64,000 nucleotides of DNA from JALYZC01 sp963725645 (GTDB lineage: Bacteria > Actinomycetota > Thermoleophilia > Solirubrobacterales > Solirubrobacteraceae). Positions 20,229-29,094 of the stretch are shown here, in pieces. Each line of letters begins with the position of its first letter. The stretch's first letter is position 1. Location of the stretch: NCBI GenBank assembly GCA_963725645.1, contig CAVRZD010000004.1, forward strand, positions 38,692 to 102,691, given 5' to 3'. Both the position numbers and the translations under genes were made by a program. The notes under the pieces are model-generated. The model was not told the DNA's origin. It saw only the letters and a program-made list of their open reading frames with translations, and did no database searches.

Positions 20229-21747
20229 CACCCCTACCGCGCCGACCCAGCCCCCGCTGACACTCGGGACCGCTGGACACATCGATCACGGCAAGACAGC
20301 CTTGATCAATGCGCTCACCGGGTACAACACCGATCGCCTGCCGGAGGAGCGGTCGCGCGGAATCTCGATCGAGCTCGGCTACGCCCGGCTCGACCTGCCC
20401 TCCGGCCGCCGTGTGTCGGTCGTGGACGCGCCGGGGCACGAGCGCTTCGTGCGCACGATGGTCGCCGGCGCGACGGGCATCGACCTGTTCCTGATGGTCG
20501 TTGCCGCCGACGACGGGGTGATGCCGCAGACCCGCGAGCACGCCGCCGTCCTGCGCGGCCTCGGGATCGAGCGGGGCGTGGTCGCCGTCACGAAGGCCGA
20601 CCTCGCGGACCCCGCTCCGGCCGCGCGGGAGGCGGGCGCGCTGCTGCCGGACGCCGAGGTGGTCGCCGTGTCCTCCCGCACGCGCGACGGGCTGGAGGAG
20701 CTCGTGGCCGCGCTCGAGCGGGTGGCCGCCCGGCTGCCCGGCCGCGCGGCGGCGGGCGACGGTGACGAGCCGCGGTTGCACGTCGACCGCGTCTTCACGA
20801 TCACGGGCGCCGGGACCGTCGTGACCGGCACCCTGTGGTCGGGGGCGGTCGCCAGCGGTGACGAGGTGACGGTCCTGCCCGGCGGGCTCAAGGCGCGTGT
20901 GCGCGCCGTCCAGGTCCACGACGAGCCGGTGCCGCGCGCCGTCGCCGGGCAGCGTGTGGCCCTCAATCTCGCCGGCGTCGCGATCGACGAACTGCGGCGC
21001 GGGGACGTCGTGTCGAGCCGCGGCGCGACGCTCGCGCCGACGTACGTGCTCGACGCCGCGCTCGATCTCGACGGCGGGGAGCGCCCGGTGGAGCACGGCG
21101 CCCGCGTGCAGGTCCATCACGGCACGCGCGAGGCGCCGGCACGCCTGGCCGAGCTGGGCGGCCGCTTCTGGCAGGTGCGCCTCGAGCAGCCGCTCGTGCC
21201 GGCACCGGGCGACCGGCTGGTCGTGCGACGCATCGCCCCGCCGGACACGCTGGGCGGGGGCGTCGTGCTCGACGCGCACGCGCGCAAGCACGGCCCGGGC
21301 CGGGACGTGCTCGCCCGGCTCGCGCGTCTGGAGCGCGGCGAGCCCGAGCCCGCGGTTGCACCCGCGCCGGCCTCGGCGCCAGTCACACCCGAGCCGCCGC
21401 CGCTGTCACCCGCCGCGCTGGCGCTCGAGACGCGTCTCCGCGAGGCCTGGCTGGAGCCACCGATCGAGGCGGAGCTCGGCCCCGATTCCGCCGAGCTCCC
21501 GGCACTGCGGCGCGCCGGCAGGGCGATCCGCGTCGGGGCCGCGCTGCACTACCACCCCGACGCGCTGGCCGAGGCCGAGCGCCGCGTGCGCGTCCTGGCC
21601 GCCGAGCACGGCGAGGTCACGATCGCCCGGCTGCGCGACGACCTCGGGACGTCTCGCAAGTTCGCGCAGGCGCTGCTCGAGCACTTCGACGGCGCGAAGC
21701 TCACGCGCAGGGTGGGCGATGCCCACGTCCTGCGCCGGGGTGCCTAG
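20221..21747 (+). CDS. selB: Selenocysteine-specific translation elongation factor SelB
   Basis: GTPase that delivers Sec-tRNA(Sec) to UGA codons marked by a SECIS hairpin. The 508-residue protein shows GTAGHIDHGKTALINALTG (P-loop), RLPEERSRGISIELGYA (switch I), VDAPGHERFVRTMVAG (G3) and VTKADLAD (G4), then EF-Tu-like barrels (VFTITGAGTVVTGTLWSG) and a C-terminal winged-helix region (ITIARLRDDLGTSRKFAQALLEHFD in outline). It is shorter than the E. coli protein, mainly between the barrels and the last winged helix, where a Pro/Ala linker sits. Its stop overlaps the convergent ferritin stop by four bases. Confidence 0.96.
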   Translation: MGDTPTAPTQPPLTLGTAGHIDHGKTALINALTGYNTDRLPEERSRGISIELGYARLDLPSGRRVSVVDAPGHERFVRTMVAGATGIDLFLMVVAADDGVMPQTREHAAVLRGLGIERGVVAVTKADLADPAPAAREAGALLPDAEVVAVSSRTRDGLEELVAALERVAARLPGRAAAGDGDEPRLHVDRVFTITGAGTVVTGTLWSGAVASGDEVTVLPGGLKARVRAVQVHDEPVPRAVAGQRVALNLAGVAIDELRRGDVVSSRGATLAPTYVLDAALDLDGGERPVEHGARVQVHHGTREAPARLAELGGRFWQVRLEQPLVPAPGDRLVVRRIAPPDTLGGGVVLDAHARKHGPGRDVLARLARLERGEPEPAVAPAPASAPVTPEPPPLSPAALALETRLREAWLEPPIEAELGPDSAELPALRRAGRAIRVGAALHYHPDALAEAERRVRVLAAEHGEVTIARLRDDLGTSRKFAQALLEHFDGAKLTRRVGDAHVLRRGA

Positions 21748-22277
21748 ACCGCGCCGCCCGCCGCCGGCGGCGCCGTGGGATCGAGGGCCTCCTCGCCCAC
21801 CGCCTCCCGGGCCAGGTACTCCTCGATGTCCATCGGCTTGTCGCGCAGGCGCTCCGCGACGGCCAGCAGCGCCGACATGCTGGAGACCTCCTCGACCTGC
21901 TCCTTGATGAACCACTGCATGAACTGCTCGCCGGCGTAGTCGCCGGCGTCGCGGGCCGACTGGGCGAGCGCCCCGATCTGCGCGGACACGCGCCGCTCCT
22001 GGTCGAGCGCGAGCGCCACCGGCTCGACCACGTCGGCGAACTCGGTGCGCGGCGCCTCGACGCCGGGGATGCGCGGCTGCTCGCCGGCGTCGAGCAGGTA
22101 CTGGACCATCATCAGCGCGTGGTTGCGCTCCTCGACCGCCTGCCGGTAGAAGAAGGCGGCCAGGCGCGGGAGCGTCTCGGCGTCGTAGTGGACGGCGACC
22201 GCGACGTACTGCTGCGAGGCGGCGAACTCGTAGGCGATCTGCTCGTTGAGCTTGTCGGCGAAGCTGCTCGCGGCCAT
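21744..22277 (-). CDS. Ferritin
   Basis: Iron-storage ferroxidase, expected to form a 24-mer cage. The 177-residue four-helix protein starts MAASSFADKLNEQIAYEFAA. Ferroxidase residues are visible: the Glu in NEQIAYEF, the EERNH pair in VEERNHALMM, and the Gln/Glu cluster in QWFIKEQVEEV. A flexible Pro/Ala tail (TAPPAAGGAV) follows helix E. The start is divergent from the UDP-xylose synthase gene. It has the features of non-heme ferritin (FtnA/BfrB type) and no heme-ligand methionine in the expected position of bacterioferritin was evident. Confidence 0.9.
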   Translation of the reverse strand: MAASSFADKLNEQIAYEFAASQQYVAVAVHYDAETLPRLAAFFYRQAVEERNHALMMVQYLLDAGEQPRIPGVEAPRTEFADVVEPVALALDQERRVSAQIGALAQSARDAGDYAGEQFMQWFIKEQVEEVSSMSALLAVAERLRDKPMDIEEYLAREAVGEEALDPTAPPAAGGAV

Positions 22278-22286
22278 GAACGCCGG

Positions 22287-22313
22287 ATCCTATCCGTCGA
22301 GGCACGGGGTCAA
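22287..22313 (-). promoter_or_regulatory. Possible promoter of the ferritin gene
   Basis: On the reverse strand a TTGACC hexamer (22308-22313) is followed after 15 bases by TAGGAT (22287-22292). The hexamers resemble -35 and -10 boxes, though the spacing is two bases short of ideal. Transcription would start about 5 bases before the ATG at 22275-22277, giving an almost leaderless mRNA, which is common in actinobacteria. No Fur- or IdeR-like box was recognised. Confidence 0.3.
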
Positions 22314-22346
22314 CCGCCGGGGTGCGCGGTTAACATCCCGGTCGCT

Positions 22347-23294
22347 ATGGCTACCTGCCTGGTCACGGGCGGCGCCGGCTTCCTGGGTTCCCACCTGTGC
22401 GACGAGCTGCTCCGTCGCGACCACCGCGTCATCTGCGTGGACAACCTCGAGACCGGCTCGCTCGCCAACATCGAGCACATCCGCAGCCCGGACTTCGTCC
22501 ACCTCAACCTCGACATCATCGAGCCCTACTTCGTCGACGAGCCGATCGACTTCGTCTACCACCTGGCCTCGCCGGCGTCGCCGATCGACTACTTGCGGCT
22601 GCCGCTGCACACGCTCAAGGTCGGCTCCCACGGCACGCACCACACGGTCGGCCTCGCCAAGCACAGGCGCGCGCGCTTCTTGATCGCCTCGACGTCCGAG
22701 GTCTACGGCGACCCGCAGGTCCATCCGCAGCCTGAGTCCTACTGGGGCCACGTCAACCCGATCGGCCCGCGCGGCGTCTACGACGAGGCCAAGCGCTACG
22801 CCGAGGCGCTGACGATGGCCTACCACCGTCAGCAGGGCGTGGACACGGCGATCGTGCGGATCTTCAACACGTATGGCTCGAGAATGAGACCGCACGACGG
22901 CCGCGCCATCCCGACGTTCCTGCGCCAGGCGCTTCAGGACCGGCCGCTCACGGTATTCGGCGACGGCACGCAGACGCGGTCCTTCTGCTTCGTCTCCGAC
23001 CTGATCGACGGGATCATCAGGTTGGCCGAATCGGGGTACCACTCGCCCGTGAACATCGGGAACCCGAACGAGTTCACGCTGCTGGAGCTGGCCGAGGCGG
23101 TGATCGAGGTGACCGAGTCCCGCTCGGAGATCGTCTACGAGGCGCTGCCGACCGACGATCCGCAGGTGCGCCAGCCGGACATCACGCTGGCGCGCGAAGT
23201 GCTTGGATGGGAGCCAAAGGTGGAGCTGAGGGAGGGGCTCCGCCGGACCATCGAGGAGGCAGGGGCCGAGGCGTTGGTGGGCGCCTCGAGCTAA
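22347..23294 (+). CDS. uxs: UDP-glucuronate decarboxylase (UDP-xylose synthase)
   Basis: Extended short-chain dehydrogenase that oxidises and decarboxylates UDP-glucuronate to UDP-xylose in the cytosol. The 315-residue protein has the NAD motif TGGAGFLGSHLCDELL, the segment YHLASPASPIDYLRLPLHTL typical of UXS, the catalytic TSEVYGDP and YDEAKRYAEA (Tyr-x-x-x-Lys), and RIFNTYGSRMRPHDGR. Length is normal for the soluble bacterial enzyme. The ATG at 22347 is preferred because it opens the first beta-strand. It opens the polysaccharide region and supplies a pentose donor. UDP-glucuronate could come from the dehydrogenase family member at 47.4-48.6 kb, but that is inference. Confidence 0.92.
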   Translation: MATCLVTGGAGFLGSHLCDELLRRDHRVICVDNLETGSLANIEHIRSPDFVHLNLDIIEPYFVDEPIDFVYHLASPASPIDYLRLPLHTLKVGSHGTHHTVGLAKHRRARFLIASTSEVYGDPQVHPQPESYWGHVNPIGPRGVYDEAKRYAEALTMAYHRQQGVDTAIVRIFNTYGSRMRPHDGRAIPTFLRQALQDRPLTVFGDGTQTRSFCFVSDLIDGIIRLAESGYHSPVNIGNPNEFTLLELAEAVIEVTESRSEIVYEALPTDDPQVRQPDITLAREVLGWEPKVELREGLRRTIEEAGAEALVGASS

Positions 23295-23312
23295 CGGCCG
23301 CGGCGCACCACC

Positions 23313-23373
23313 CCTTCAAGGCCATGTCCCCACGCGCAACACCGCTACTTGGCCGTGCGACGCCCGTTGAAGG
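23313..23373. repeat. Inverted repeat in the leader of the priming transferase gene
   Basis: The 94-base gap between the UDP-xylose synthase and the priming transferase contains CCTTCAA (23313-23319) and its exact inverse TTGAAGG (23367-23373). Inside them, GGCCA and TGGCC form a second nested pair. The structure would sit just upstream of the Shine-Dalgarno-like GGAAGGAG and the ATG at 23389, so it could be a leader RNA element or an attenuator; it could also be chance in GC-rich DNA. Confidence 0.3.
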
Positions 23374-23388
23374 CAGGGGAAGGAGCTG

Positions 23389-24946
23389 ATGGAGGTCGGC
23401 GACGTCAAGGTGGAATCCGGCGCCCGGAAGGGCGCGCCACAGGCCACGGGCAACGGCTCGGTGGCCCCGGGCCCCGATCAGGGGCCCGAGCTGCGCCTGC
23501 CGCGGAGTGACGTACGCCGCAAGCGCCCGCCGGCGCTCTCCTTCCTGCTGCGCATGGAGACGGTGCGGACGCTCGGCCGCATCGGCTTGCTGCTGGCGCT
23601 GGACTTCGCGGGGGTCTTCCTCGCGATCTACACGGCGCTGAGCATCAAGGCGGCGGCGCTCGACGACTTCGATGCGCATGCGATCTTCACCACGACGCGC
23701 CACACCGTCGCCTTCGCGTACCTGGTGACCGCGCTGCTCTTCGCGCGCTCCGCGCTCTACGCCAACCGCGCGCAGCGGCCCGGGCTGTCGCGGATCGTCG
23801 CCTGCCTGTTCCAGGTCGCCGTCGTGGCCCTGATCTTCGCGGTCGTCAACGGCGAGCACTTCTCCTCCTTCTACACTCTTCTACGGCTCCTTCTTCTTCG
23901 CGGTCGTATACGTCGGGTCGCTGCGCGCGATCTACGAGCGGGCGACCGGCGCGCTCCTGCGCGCGGCGGGCTACCGGCGCCGCACGGTGCTGGTGGGCTC
24001 GGGCAAGCAGATCGAGGCGGTCGCGCACGCGCTCGCCAACGGCGGCCACGCGATCGAGGTGGTCGGCTACGCCTCGCTCACGCCGCGCCCTGCGAACGGG
24101 CTGAGGTCGCTGGGCGCGGTCGAGGACCTCCCGGCGGTGCTCGAGCGCGAGCGCGTGGACGAGGTCCTGATCGCCGACCCGGACTTCCCCGAGCAACACG
24201 GGGTCGAGCTCGTGGACGAGTGCCACCGCCTCGGCGTCAAGGTGCGCGTGGCACCCTCGACGATGGAGCTGCTCGTGCACCGGGGAGAATTCGTGCCCGG
24301 CCAGTCGGTGCCGCTGTTCGAGCTCACCCCGCCGGTGTTCGAGGGCATCGACTACGCGGTCAAGCGGACGTTCGACTTCGTCGGCGCCACGGTGCTGCTG
24401 GTCGTGCTGAGCCCCGTGCTGCTGCTGATCGCGCTGGCCGTGCGGCTGTCGTCGCGCGGGCCCGTCCTGTACCGCTCCCTGCGCCCCGGTATCGGCGGCG
24501 AGCCCTTCCCCTGCATGAAGTTCCGCACCATGTACTCCGGCGCGCACGACGAGCAGCGCGACCTGGAGTCGCTCAACGAGGCCTCCGGGGCGCTGTTCAA
24601 GATCCGCGACGACCCGCGGCTGACCGCCGTCGGCCGCCTCCTGCGGCGCTTCTCGCTCGACGAGCTGCCCCAGCTCCTCAACGTGCTGCGCAGGGAGATG
24701 TCGCTGGTCGGACCGCGCCCGTTGCCGCTGCGCGACTTCGAGAAGCTCGAGGACTGGCACAAGAAGCGCTACCTGGTCCTCCCGGGCATCACGGGGCTGT
24801 GGCAGGTGTCGGGCCGTTCGGAGCTCGACTTCGACGAGCTCGTCCGGCTCGACTTCCTCTACCTCGAGCGCTGGTCTGTGTCGCTGGACCTGACCATCCT
24901 GCTCAAGACCGTGCCGGCAGTCCTCACCCGGCGCGGCGCGTTCTGA
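23389..24946 (+). CDS. Polyprenyl-phosphate sugar-1-phosphate transferase (priming enzyme, one frameshift)
   Basis: Initiates polysaccharide assembly by moving a sugar-1-phosphate onto undecaprenyl phosphate at the inner membrane. It starts at ATG 23389 after GGAAGGAG. The N-terminal half has several membrane helices (GLLLALDFAGVFLAIYTAL onward). The frame shifts by one base near 23878, where SSFY continues as FYGSFFFAVVYVGSLRAIYE. A CoA-binding-like central domain follows, then the bacterial sugar transferase domain with KRTFDFVGATVLLVVLSPVL, CMKFRTMYSG, RRFSLDELPQLLNVLRREM, SLVGPRPLP and PGITGLWQVSGR. The joined protein is about 518 residues, as in WbaP/CpsE-like enzymes. The sugar is not determined. 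Confidence 0.92.
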
Positions 24947-25130
24947 CCACCGCGCGGCTCTCCCGCCACTACGCGAAGTTGTGCGACCTGCACGACTTCG
25001 AGGACCCGGCGCTACTGGACGTCCTGCGATCGATCCTGCCCGAGCGCGATCCGCTCGCGCACATCGAGCGCAAGGCCTGGGAGTTCGCCATGCTGGCCCT
25101 GTTCCTCGAGGACGTCGGGCGCCTGCATGC
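24943..25130 (+). pseudogene. Truncated methyltransferase-like N-terminal fragment
   Basis: Immediately after the priming transferase stop, an open frame reads TTARLSRHYAKLCDLHDFED, then HIERKAWEFAMLALFLEDVG, then loses sense near 25125-25135. This resembles the N-terminal helix region of SAM methyltransferases found in actinobacterial polysaccharide loci, just before motif I would be expected. No SAM-binding motif follows because the DNA switches to an inverted glycosyltransferase fragment. There is no good start codon; CTG at 24943 overlaps the previous stop. Family assignment is tentative. Confidence 0.5.
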
Positions 25131-25463
25131 GGTGCGGTTCGATGGTCAGCCGGAAGATCCACTCCAGCCCGTTGTCCGCCAGCCAGCGCGGCGCGCGCGG
25201 CACGCGACCCGCGATGTAGTCGAACAGCGCGCCGACGGTCCACAGCACGTCGGCGTGCAGGCGGTCGGCATAGCGGTCGATCCAGAGCTCCTGCTTCGGC
25301 GTCCCCATGCCCACGAGCACGATGTCCGGGTCGGCCGCGTTGATGTCCTCGATCACCCGCTCGTTCTGCGGGGAGTCCAGCTCGGCGTACCCGTGGTGGG
25401 ACCCGGCGATATTCAGTCGCGGGTACCAGCGGCGCAGGCGATCGGCCGCCGCGCGGGCCAGCG
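25131..25463 (-). pseudogene. Internal fragment of a WecG/TagA/CpsF glycosyltransferase, inverted
   Basis: On the reverse strand about 110 residues read LRRWYPRLNIAGSHHGYAEL, VIEDINAADPDIVLVGMGTPKQELW, ALFDYIAGRVPRAPRWLADN and GLEWIFRLTIEPHR (quoted in pieces). These are the diagnostic GxGxPKQE, AxFD and GLEW(x)xR motifs of WecG/TagA enzymes, which move N-acetyl-mannosaminuronate or N-acetyl-mannosamine to lipid-linked sugars. Both the N-terminal half and the C-terminal tail are missing. The fragment differs clearly from the full-length homologue at 48.7-49.6 kb, so it is not a simple copy of it. Confidence 0.7.
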
Positions 25464-25916
25464 GTGTACCGGCGCGCGGCGCTGGAGGACGTCGCGATCG
25501 ACGGCGAGGTGTTCGACGTCGACCTCGAGCGCTGGGCGTCGGACGCCGACCTCGCCTGGCGCGCCCACCTGCTCGGCTGGCGGTGCGTGTACGAGCCCGC
25601 GGCCGTCGCCCACCACATCCGCTCCTACTCGCCCTCCACGCGGGCGGAGATGAGCGAGGCCTCGCGCCGGATGCAGTTCCGCAACCGCTACCTGATGATC
25701 GCCAAGAACGAAGGCCGCGAGCTGGCCCGCGACCTGCCGCTCGTGCTCGGCTACGAGGTGCTCGCGCTCGGTCACGTCCTGCTGCGCGAGCGCCACCTCC
25801 TGCGCGCGTACGGAGATGCCTGGCGCCGCCTTCCGGCCGCCCGCCGCCGACGCCGCGCGATCCAGGGGAGGCGGGTCGCCGGCCGGGTGCGCTACGGGCT
25901 GCGAGCCCCGGCCTGA
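25464..25916 (+). pseudogene. C-terminal part of a GT2 glycosyltransferase
   Basis: About 150 residues from a GTG at 25464: YRRAALEDVAIDGEVFDVDL, WASDADLAWRAHLLGWRCVY, PAAVAHHIRSYSPSTR, RRMQFRNRYLMIAKNE. This is the acceptor-side half of a rhamnosyltransferase-like GT2 enzyme (the ED/DxDLAWR region and HH motif). The nucleotide-sugar-binding half with its DxD is missing upstream, where the inverted WecG fragment abuts. The GTG probably encodes an internal valine of the original A-V-Y-R-R segment, not a start. It ends 4 bases before the convergent GT4 stop. Confidence 0.65.
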
Positions 25917-25920
25917 GGCG

Positions 25921-26939
25921 TCAGCCGGAGATGAGCCTCTCGACGGAGTCCACGTAGCGGGGCGTGTGGAAGCGCCGCGCCCGCTCGATGGCGGCCGCCC
26001 CCATGTCGCCGCGGCGCTCCAGCACGCGCAGCACGGCTGTGGCCAGCGCGTCCGGGTCGCCGGGCTCGACGAGCAGGCCCGTCACCCCGTCGTGGACGAC
26101 CTCGGGCAGGCCGTCGACGCGCGTGGCGACCACGGGCGTCCCGACGGCCATCGCCTCCGCCAGCACCGTGCCGGCGGGCTCGCGGTGCGCGGGCAGCACC
26201 AGCACGTCCAGGTGCCGCATCAGCCCGGCGCCGCCCTCGACCCAGCCGTAGTGCTCGATCCCCTCGGCGGCGACGACCGCGTCGCGGTAGCGCCGGTCCA
26301 CGCCGTAGTCGTCCTCGCCGACCAGGACGATGCGTGCGGCGGGGGCGCCCGCGTGGATCGCCGGGGCGGCCTGCACAGGTCGCGGGCCCCCTTGCGCGGC
26401 TCGATCCGGCCCACGTAACCCACGAGCGGACCGTCGCCCGGCGGCCAGGGCACCTCGACGTCCGGCGGATCGGGGTCCACCGGCGGGTACACGACGTGCG
26501 GGTCGAGCCCGTCGAGGCGGTCCGCCACCGCCTGCGACGCCGCCAGCACGACGTCCGCGCTCTGCCAGATCCCCGGCACGCGCGACACGACGTCGTGGAC
26601 GTGGAGCACGAGCCGGGCGCCGGACCCGCGCAGCGCCGGCAGCAGCCGGCCGCACACCGTGCCGTTGAGGTACACGACGTCGTAGTTGCCGGCCAGGCGC
26701 CGCGCCCGCATCCACGACCCGACCGCGCGCGCCCCGCGGCGGCGCCGGAGGCCGCCCAGCGGCAGCGACACGGTCGCCCAGCCCGCCTCGCGGCCGGCGT
26801 CGCGTAGCGCGCCGGCCCCCGGCGTGGAGAGCGTGACCTGCCAGCCGCGGTCGTCGAGCCCGGCCAGCAGGCGCAGCAGCGTCGTCTCGGCGCCGCCGGG
26901 ATGGTCCACCGGGGCAACCGCAAGCAGGGAGCGCTCCAT
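25921..26939 (-). CDS. GT4 glycosyltransferase (one frameshift)
   Basis: Cytosolic GT-B glycosyltransferase. From the ATG at 26937-26939 it reads MERSLLAVAPVDHPGGAETT, with GGAE typical of GT4 donor/acceptor loops, then HVHDVVSRVPGIW and VGYVGRIEPRKGARDL. The frame shifts by one base near 26378, after which the glycosyl-donor domain continues: ARIVLVGEDDYGVDRRY, DVLVLPAHREPAGTVLAEAM, GTPVVATRVDGLPEVV, ending SVERLISG. The E-x7-E motif is PAGTVLAEA, with the first acidic residue in HREP. Joined length is about 339 residues. It is convergent with the GT2 fragment and divergent from the mutase gene. Confidence 0.85.
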
Positions 26940-26996
26940 GGGGCCGCGACGATAGTGGCCCGAGCCACCCGCCCGCCGCGACCGTATCCTGTGGGC

Positions 26997-28157
26997 ATGC
27001 GCCGCGCCGTCCCCGACCGCTGCGACGTGCTCGTCGTCGGCGCCGGGTTCGCCGGCGCGGTGATGGCCGAGCGCCTGGCCTCCGAGCTGGGGCTGCGCGT
27101 GCTCGTGATCGACCGCCGGCCGCACGTCGCCGGCAACGCGCACGACCGGGTCGACGACCACGGGATCCGGGTCCACGACCACGGGCCCCACCTCTTCCAC
27201 ACCAACTCGGCGCCGATCTTCGAGTATCTCTCGAACTTCACCGCCTGGACGCCGTACGAGCACCGCGTGCTGGCCAGCGTCGACGGCCAGCTCGTGCCGA
27301 TTCCGATCAACCAGGACACGATCAACCGGCTCTACGGGCTGGCGCTCGACGCCGCCGGCATCGAGCAATTCCTGGCGGAGCGCGCCGAGCCGGTCGACTA
27401 CGTGCGCACGAGCGAGGACGCGGTCGTGGCCCGCGTGGGCCGGGACCTGTACGAGAAGTTCTTCCGCGGCTACACGCGCAAGCTGTGGCGCCTGGACCCG
27501 AGCCAGCTTGCCGCGAGCGTCACCGGCCGGCTCCCGACGCGCACCAACCGCGACGACCGCTACTTCACCGACGTCCATCAGGCGCTCCCGGCGAGCGGGT
27601 ACACGGCGATGTTCAGGCGCATGCTCGACCACCCGAACATCCACGTCGCGCTCGAGACGGAGTACGAGGACGTGCGCGACGAGGTCGAGTTCGGGCACCT
27701 CGTCTACACGGGCCCGATCGACGGCTTCTACGGCGAGCGCTTCGGCCCGCTGCCGTACCGCTCGCTGCGCTTCGAGTGGACGACGGTGGACACGCCGGGC
27801 GACGCGTTCTTCCAACCGGTGACGCAGGTCAACTACCCGAACGAGCACCAGTACCTGCGCATCACGGAGTTTCGCCACCTGACCGGGCAGCGCCTCGACG
27901 CCTCCACGCTCTCCTACGAGTTCCCGGCGGACGAAGGAGATCCCTACTACCCGATCCCGCGGGCCGAGAACCGCGCGCTCTACAGACGCTACGAGGCGCT
28001 GGCCGCCGAGGACCCCGGGGTCACCTTCGTCGGCCGGCTCGCGCGCTACCAGTACCTCAACATGGACCAGGTCGTGGGGCAGGCGCTGGCCACGTTCGAG
28101 AAGCTGCGCCCGCGGCTGGCGGAGCGCGCCGCGGCCGCGCGCCCGCGGCCGCGCTAG
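26997..28157 (+). CDS. glf: UDP-galactopyranose mutase
   Basis: FAD enzyme that converts UDP-galactopyranose to UDP-galactofuranose, the donor for galactofuranose-containing glycans. The 386-residue protein has the dinucleotide motif VVGAGFAGAVMAERLA, then RRPHVAGNAHD, DHGPHLFHTNS, KFFRGYTRKLWRLDPSQL and QYLNMDQVVGQAL, all diagnostic. Length matches bacterial Glf. A GT2 gene follows with no gap (TAGATG), suggesting that transferase is co-expressed and may use the galactofuranose donor, though that link is only positional. Confidence 0.95.
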   Translation: MRRAVPDRCDVLVVGAGFAGAVMAERLASELGLRVLVIDRRPHVAGNAHDRVDDHGIRVHDHGPHLFHTNSAPIFEYLSNFTAWTPYEHRVLASVDGQLVPIPINQDTINRLYGLALDAAGIEQFLAERAEPVDYVRTSEDAVVARVGRDLYEKFFRGYTRKLWRLDPSQLAASVTGRLPTRTNRDDRYFTDVHQALPASGYTAMFRRMLDHPNIHVALETEYEDVRDEVEFGHLVYTGPIDGFYGERFGPLPYRSLRFEWTTVDTPGDAFFQPVTQVNYPNEHQYLRITEFRHLTGQRLDASTLSYEFPADEGDPYYPIPRAENRALYRRYEALAAEDPGVTFVGRLARYQYLNMDQVVGQALATFEKLRPRLAERAAAARPRPR

Positions 28158-29066
28158 ATGACGTCGGTCGGAGTGCTCGTGCCGGTGCGCGGGCCGGCTC
28201 CGTACCTGACGGAGGCGCTCGAATCCGTGCTCGCCCAGACGCCCGCGCCGGATGCCGTCGTCGTCGTGGACGACGCGTCGCCCGAGCCCGTGTGGCTCGA
28301 ACCGGCCCATGCCCGGCGCTGCACGCTCGTGCGCCGCGAGGAGCGCGGCGGAGCGCCCGCGGCGCGGGACACCGGCCTGGAGCGGCTGAGCGCGGACCTC
28401 GTGGCGCTGATCGACGCGGACGACGTGTGGCGGCCGGGGAAGCTTGCCGCCCAGCTCGCGGCCCTCGAGGCGCACCCCGAGGTCGCCGGCTGCTTCGCCC
28501 GGGCGCGCGTGGTCGACGGGAGCAGCCGACCGACCGGCGAGCGCTGGGAGGAGCTGCCCGGCGGCGTGCTGGGACCGGAGGAGCTCACCCCCGTCGTGTT
28601 CGAGCGCAACCCGATCCCGACGTCGTCGGTCGTGCTGCAGCGGGCCGACCTCCTCGCGGCCGGGGGCTTCGCCGGGCCGCCGCGGTGCGAGGACCAGGAC
28701 CTGTGGCTGCGGCTGCTGCGCCGGGGCCACGGCTTCGTCTGCGTGCCCGAGGTGCTGGTGGACTACCGCCGCCACGCCGCGGCGCTGACGGCCGACGTCG
28801 CGGCCCTGGCCGAGGCCTCCCTGCTGGTCCACGAGACGCACGCCGCGGGGGTCGACGAGGCCCTCGCCCGCCGCGTCCACGCGAACGACCTCACGCTGCT
28901 GGCGCGCGGAAGGATCCGCGAGCGCCGGTACGGCGACGCCCGCGCGGCCCTGGCCGAGGCGGCGTCGCTCGAGCCGCCCGGCGCGCGCGAGCGGCTCCTG
29001 CGCGCGCTGCTCGCGATCCCCGGGCTCCGTGGCCTGCTCGGCCGGCGGGCGCCGTACGGGGCGTAG
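28158..29066 (+). CDS. GT2 glycosyltransferase
   Basis: A 302-residue GT-A fold enzyme. The N-terminal Rossmann-like half has GVLVPVRGPAPYLTEALESV, VVVVDDASPEP and the DxD-type metal site ALIDADDVWRPGKL, and the acceptor half has RCEDQDLWLRLLRRGHGFV (ED-x-W motif) and a helical tail. It starts directly after the UDP-galactopyranose mutase stop. Acceptor and sugar are not determinable. A convergent hairpin lies 30-85 bases after the stop. Confidence 0.88.
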   Translation: MTSVGVLVPVRGPAPYLTEALESVLAQTPAPDAVVVVDDASPEPVWLEPAHARRCTLVRREERGGAPAARDTGLERLSADLVALIDADDVWRPGKLAAQLAALEAHPEVAGCFARARVVDGSSRPTGERWEELPGGVLGPEELTPVVFERNPIPTSSVVLQRADLLAAGGFAGPPRCEDQDLWLRLLRRGHGFVCVPEVLVDYRRHAAALTADVAALAEASLLVHETHAAGVDEALARRVHANDLTLLARGRIRERRYGDARAALAEAASLEPPGARERLLRALLAIPGLRGLLGRRAPYGA

Positions 29067-29094
29067 GGCGTTCGCGCGGGCGCAGTCGCGTACG

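Noticed and set aside
24947..25463. Mobile element at the rearranged junction
   Set aside because: No transposase, terminal inverted repeats or target duplication are visible; the segment is a fragment of a glycosyltransferase gene.
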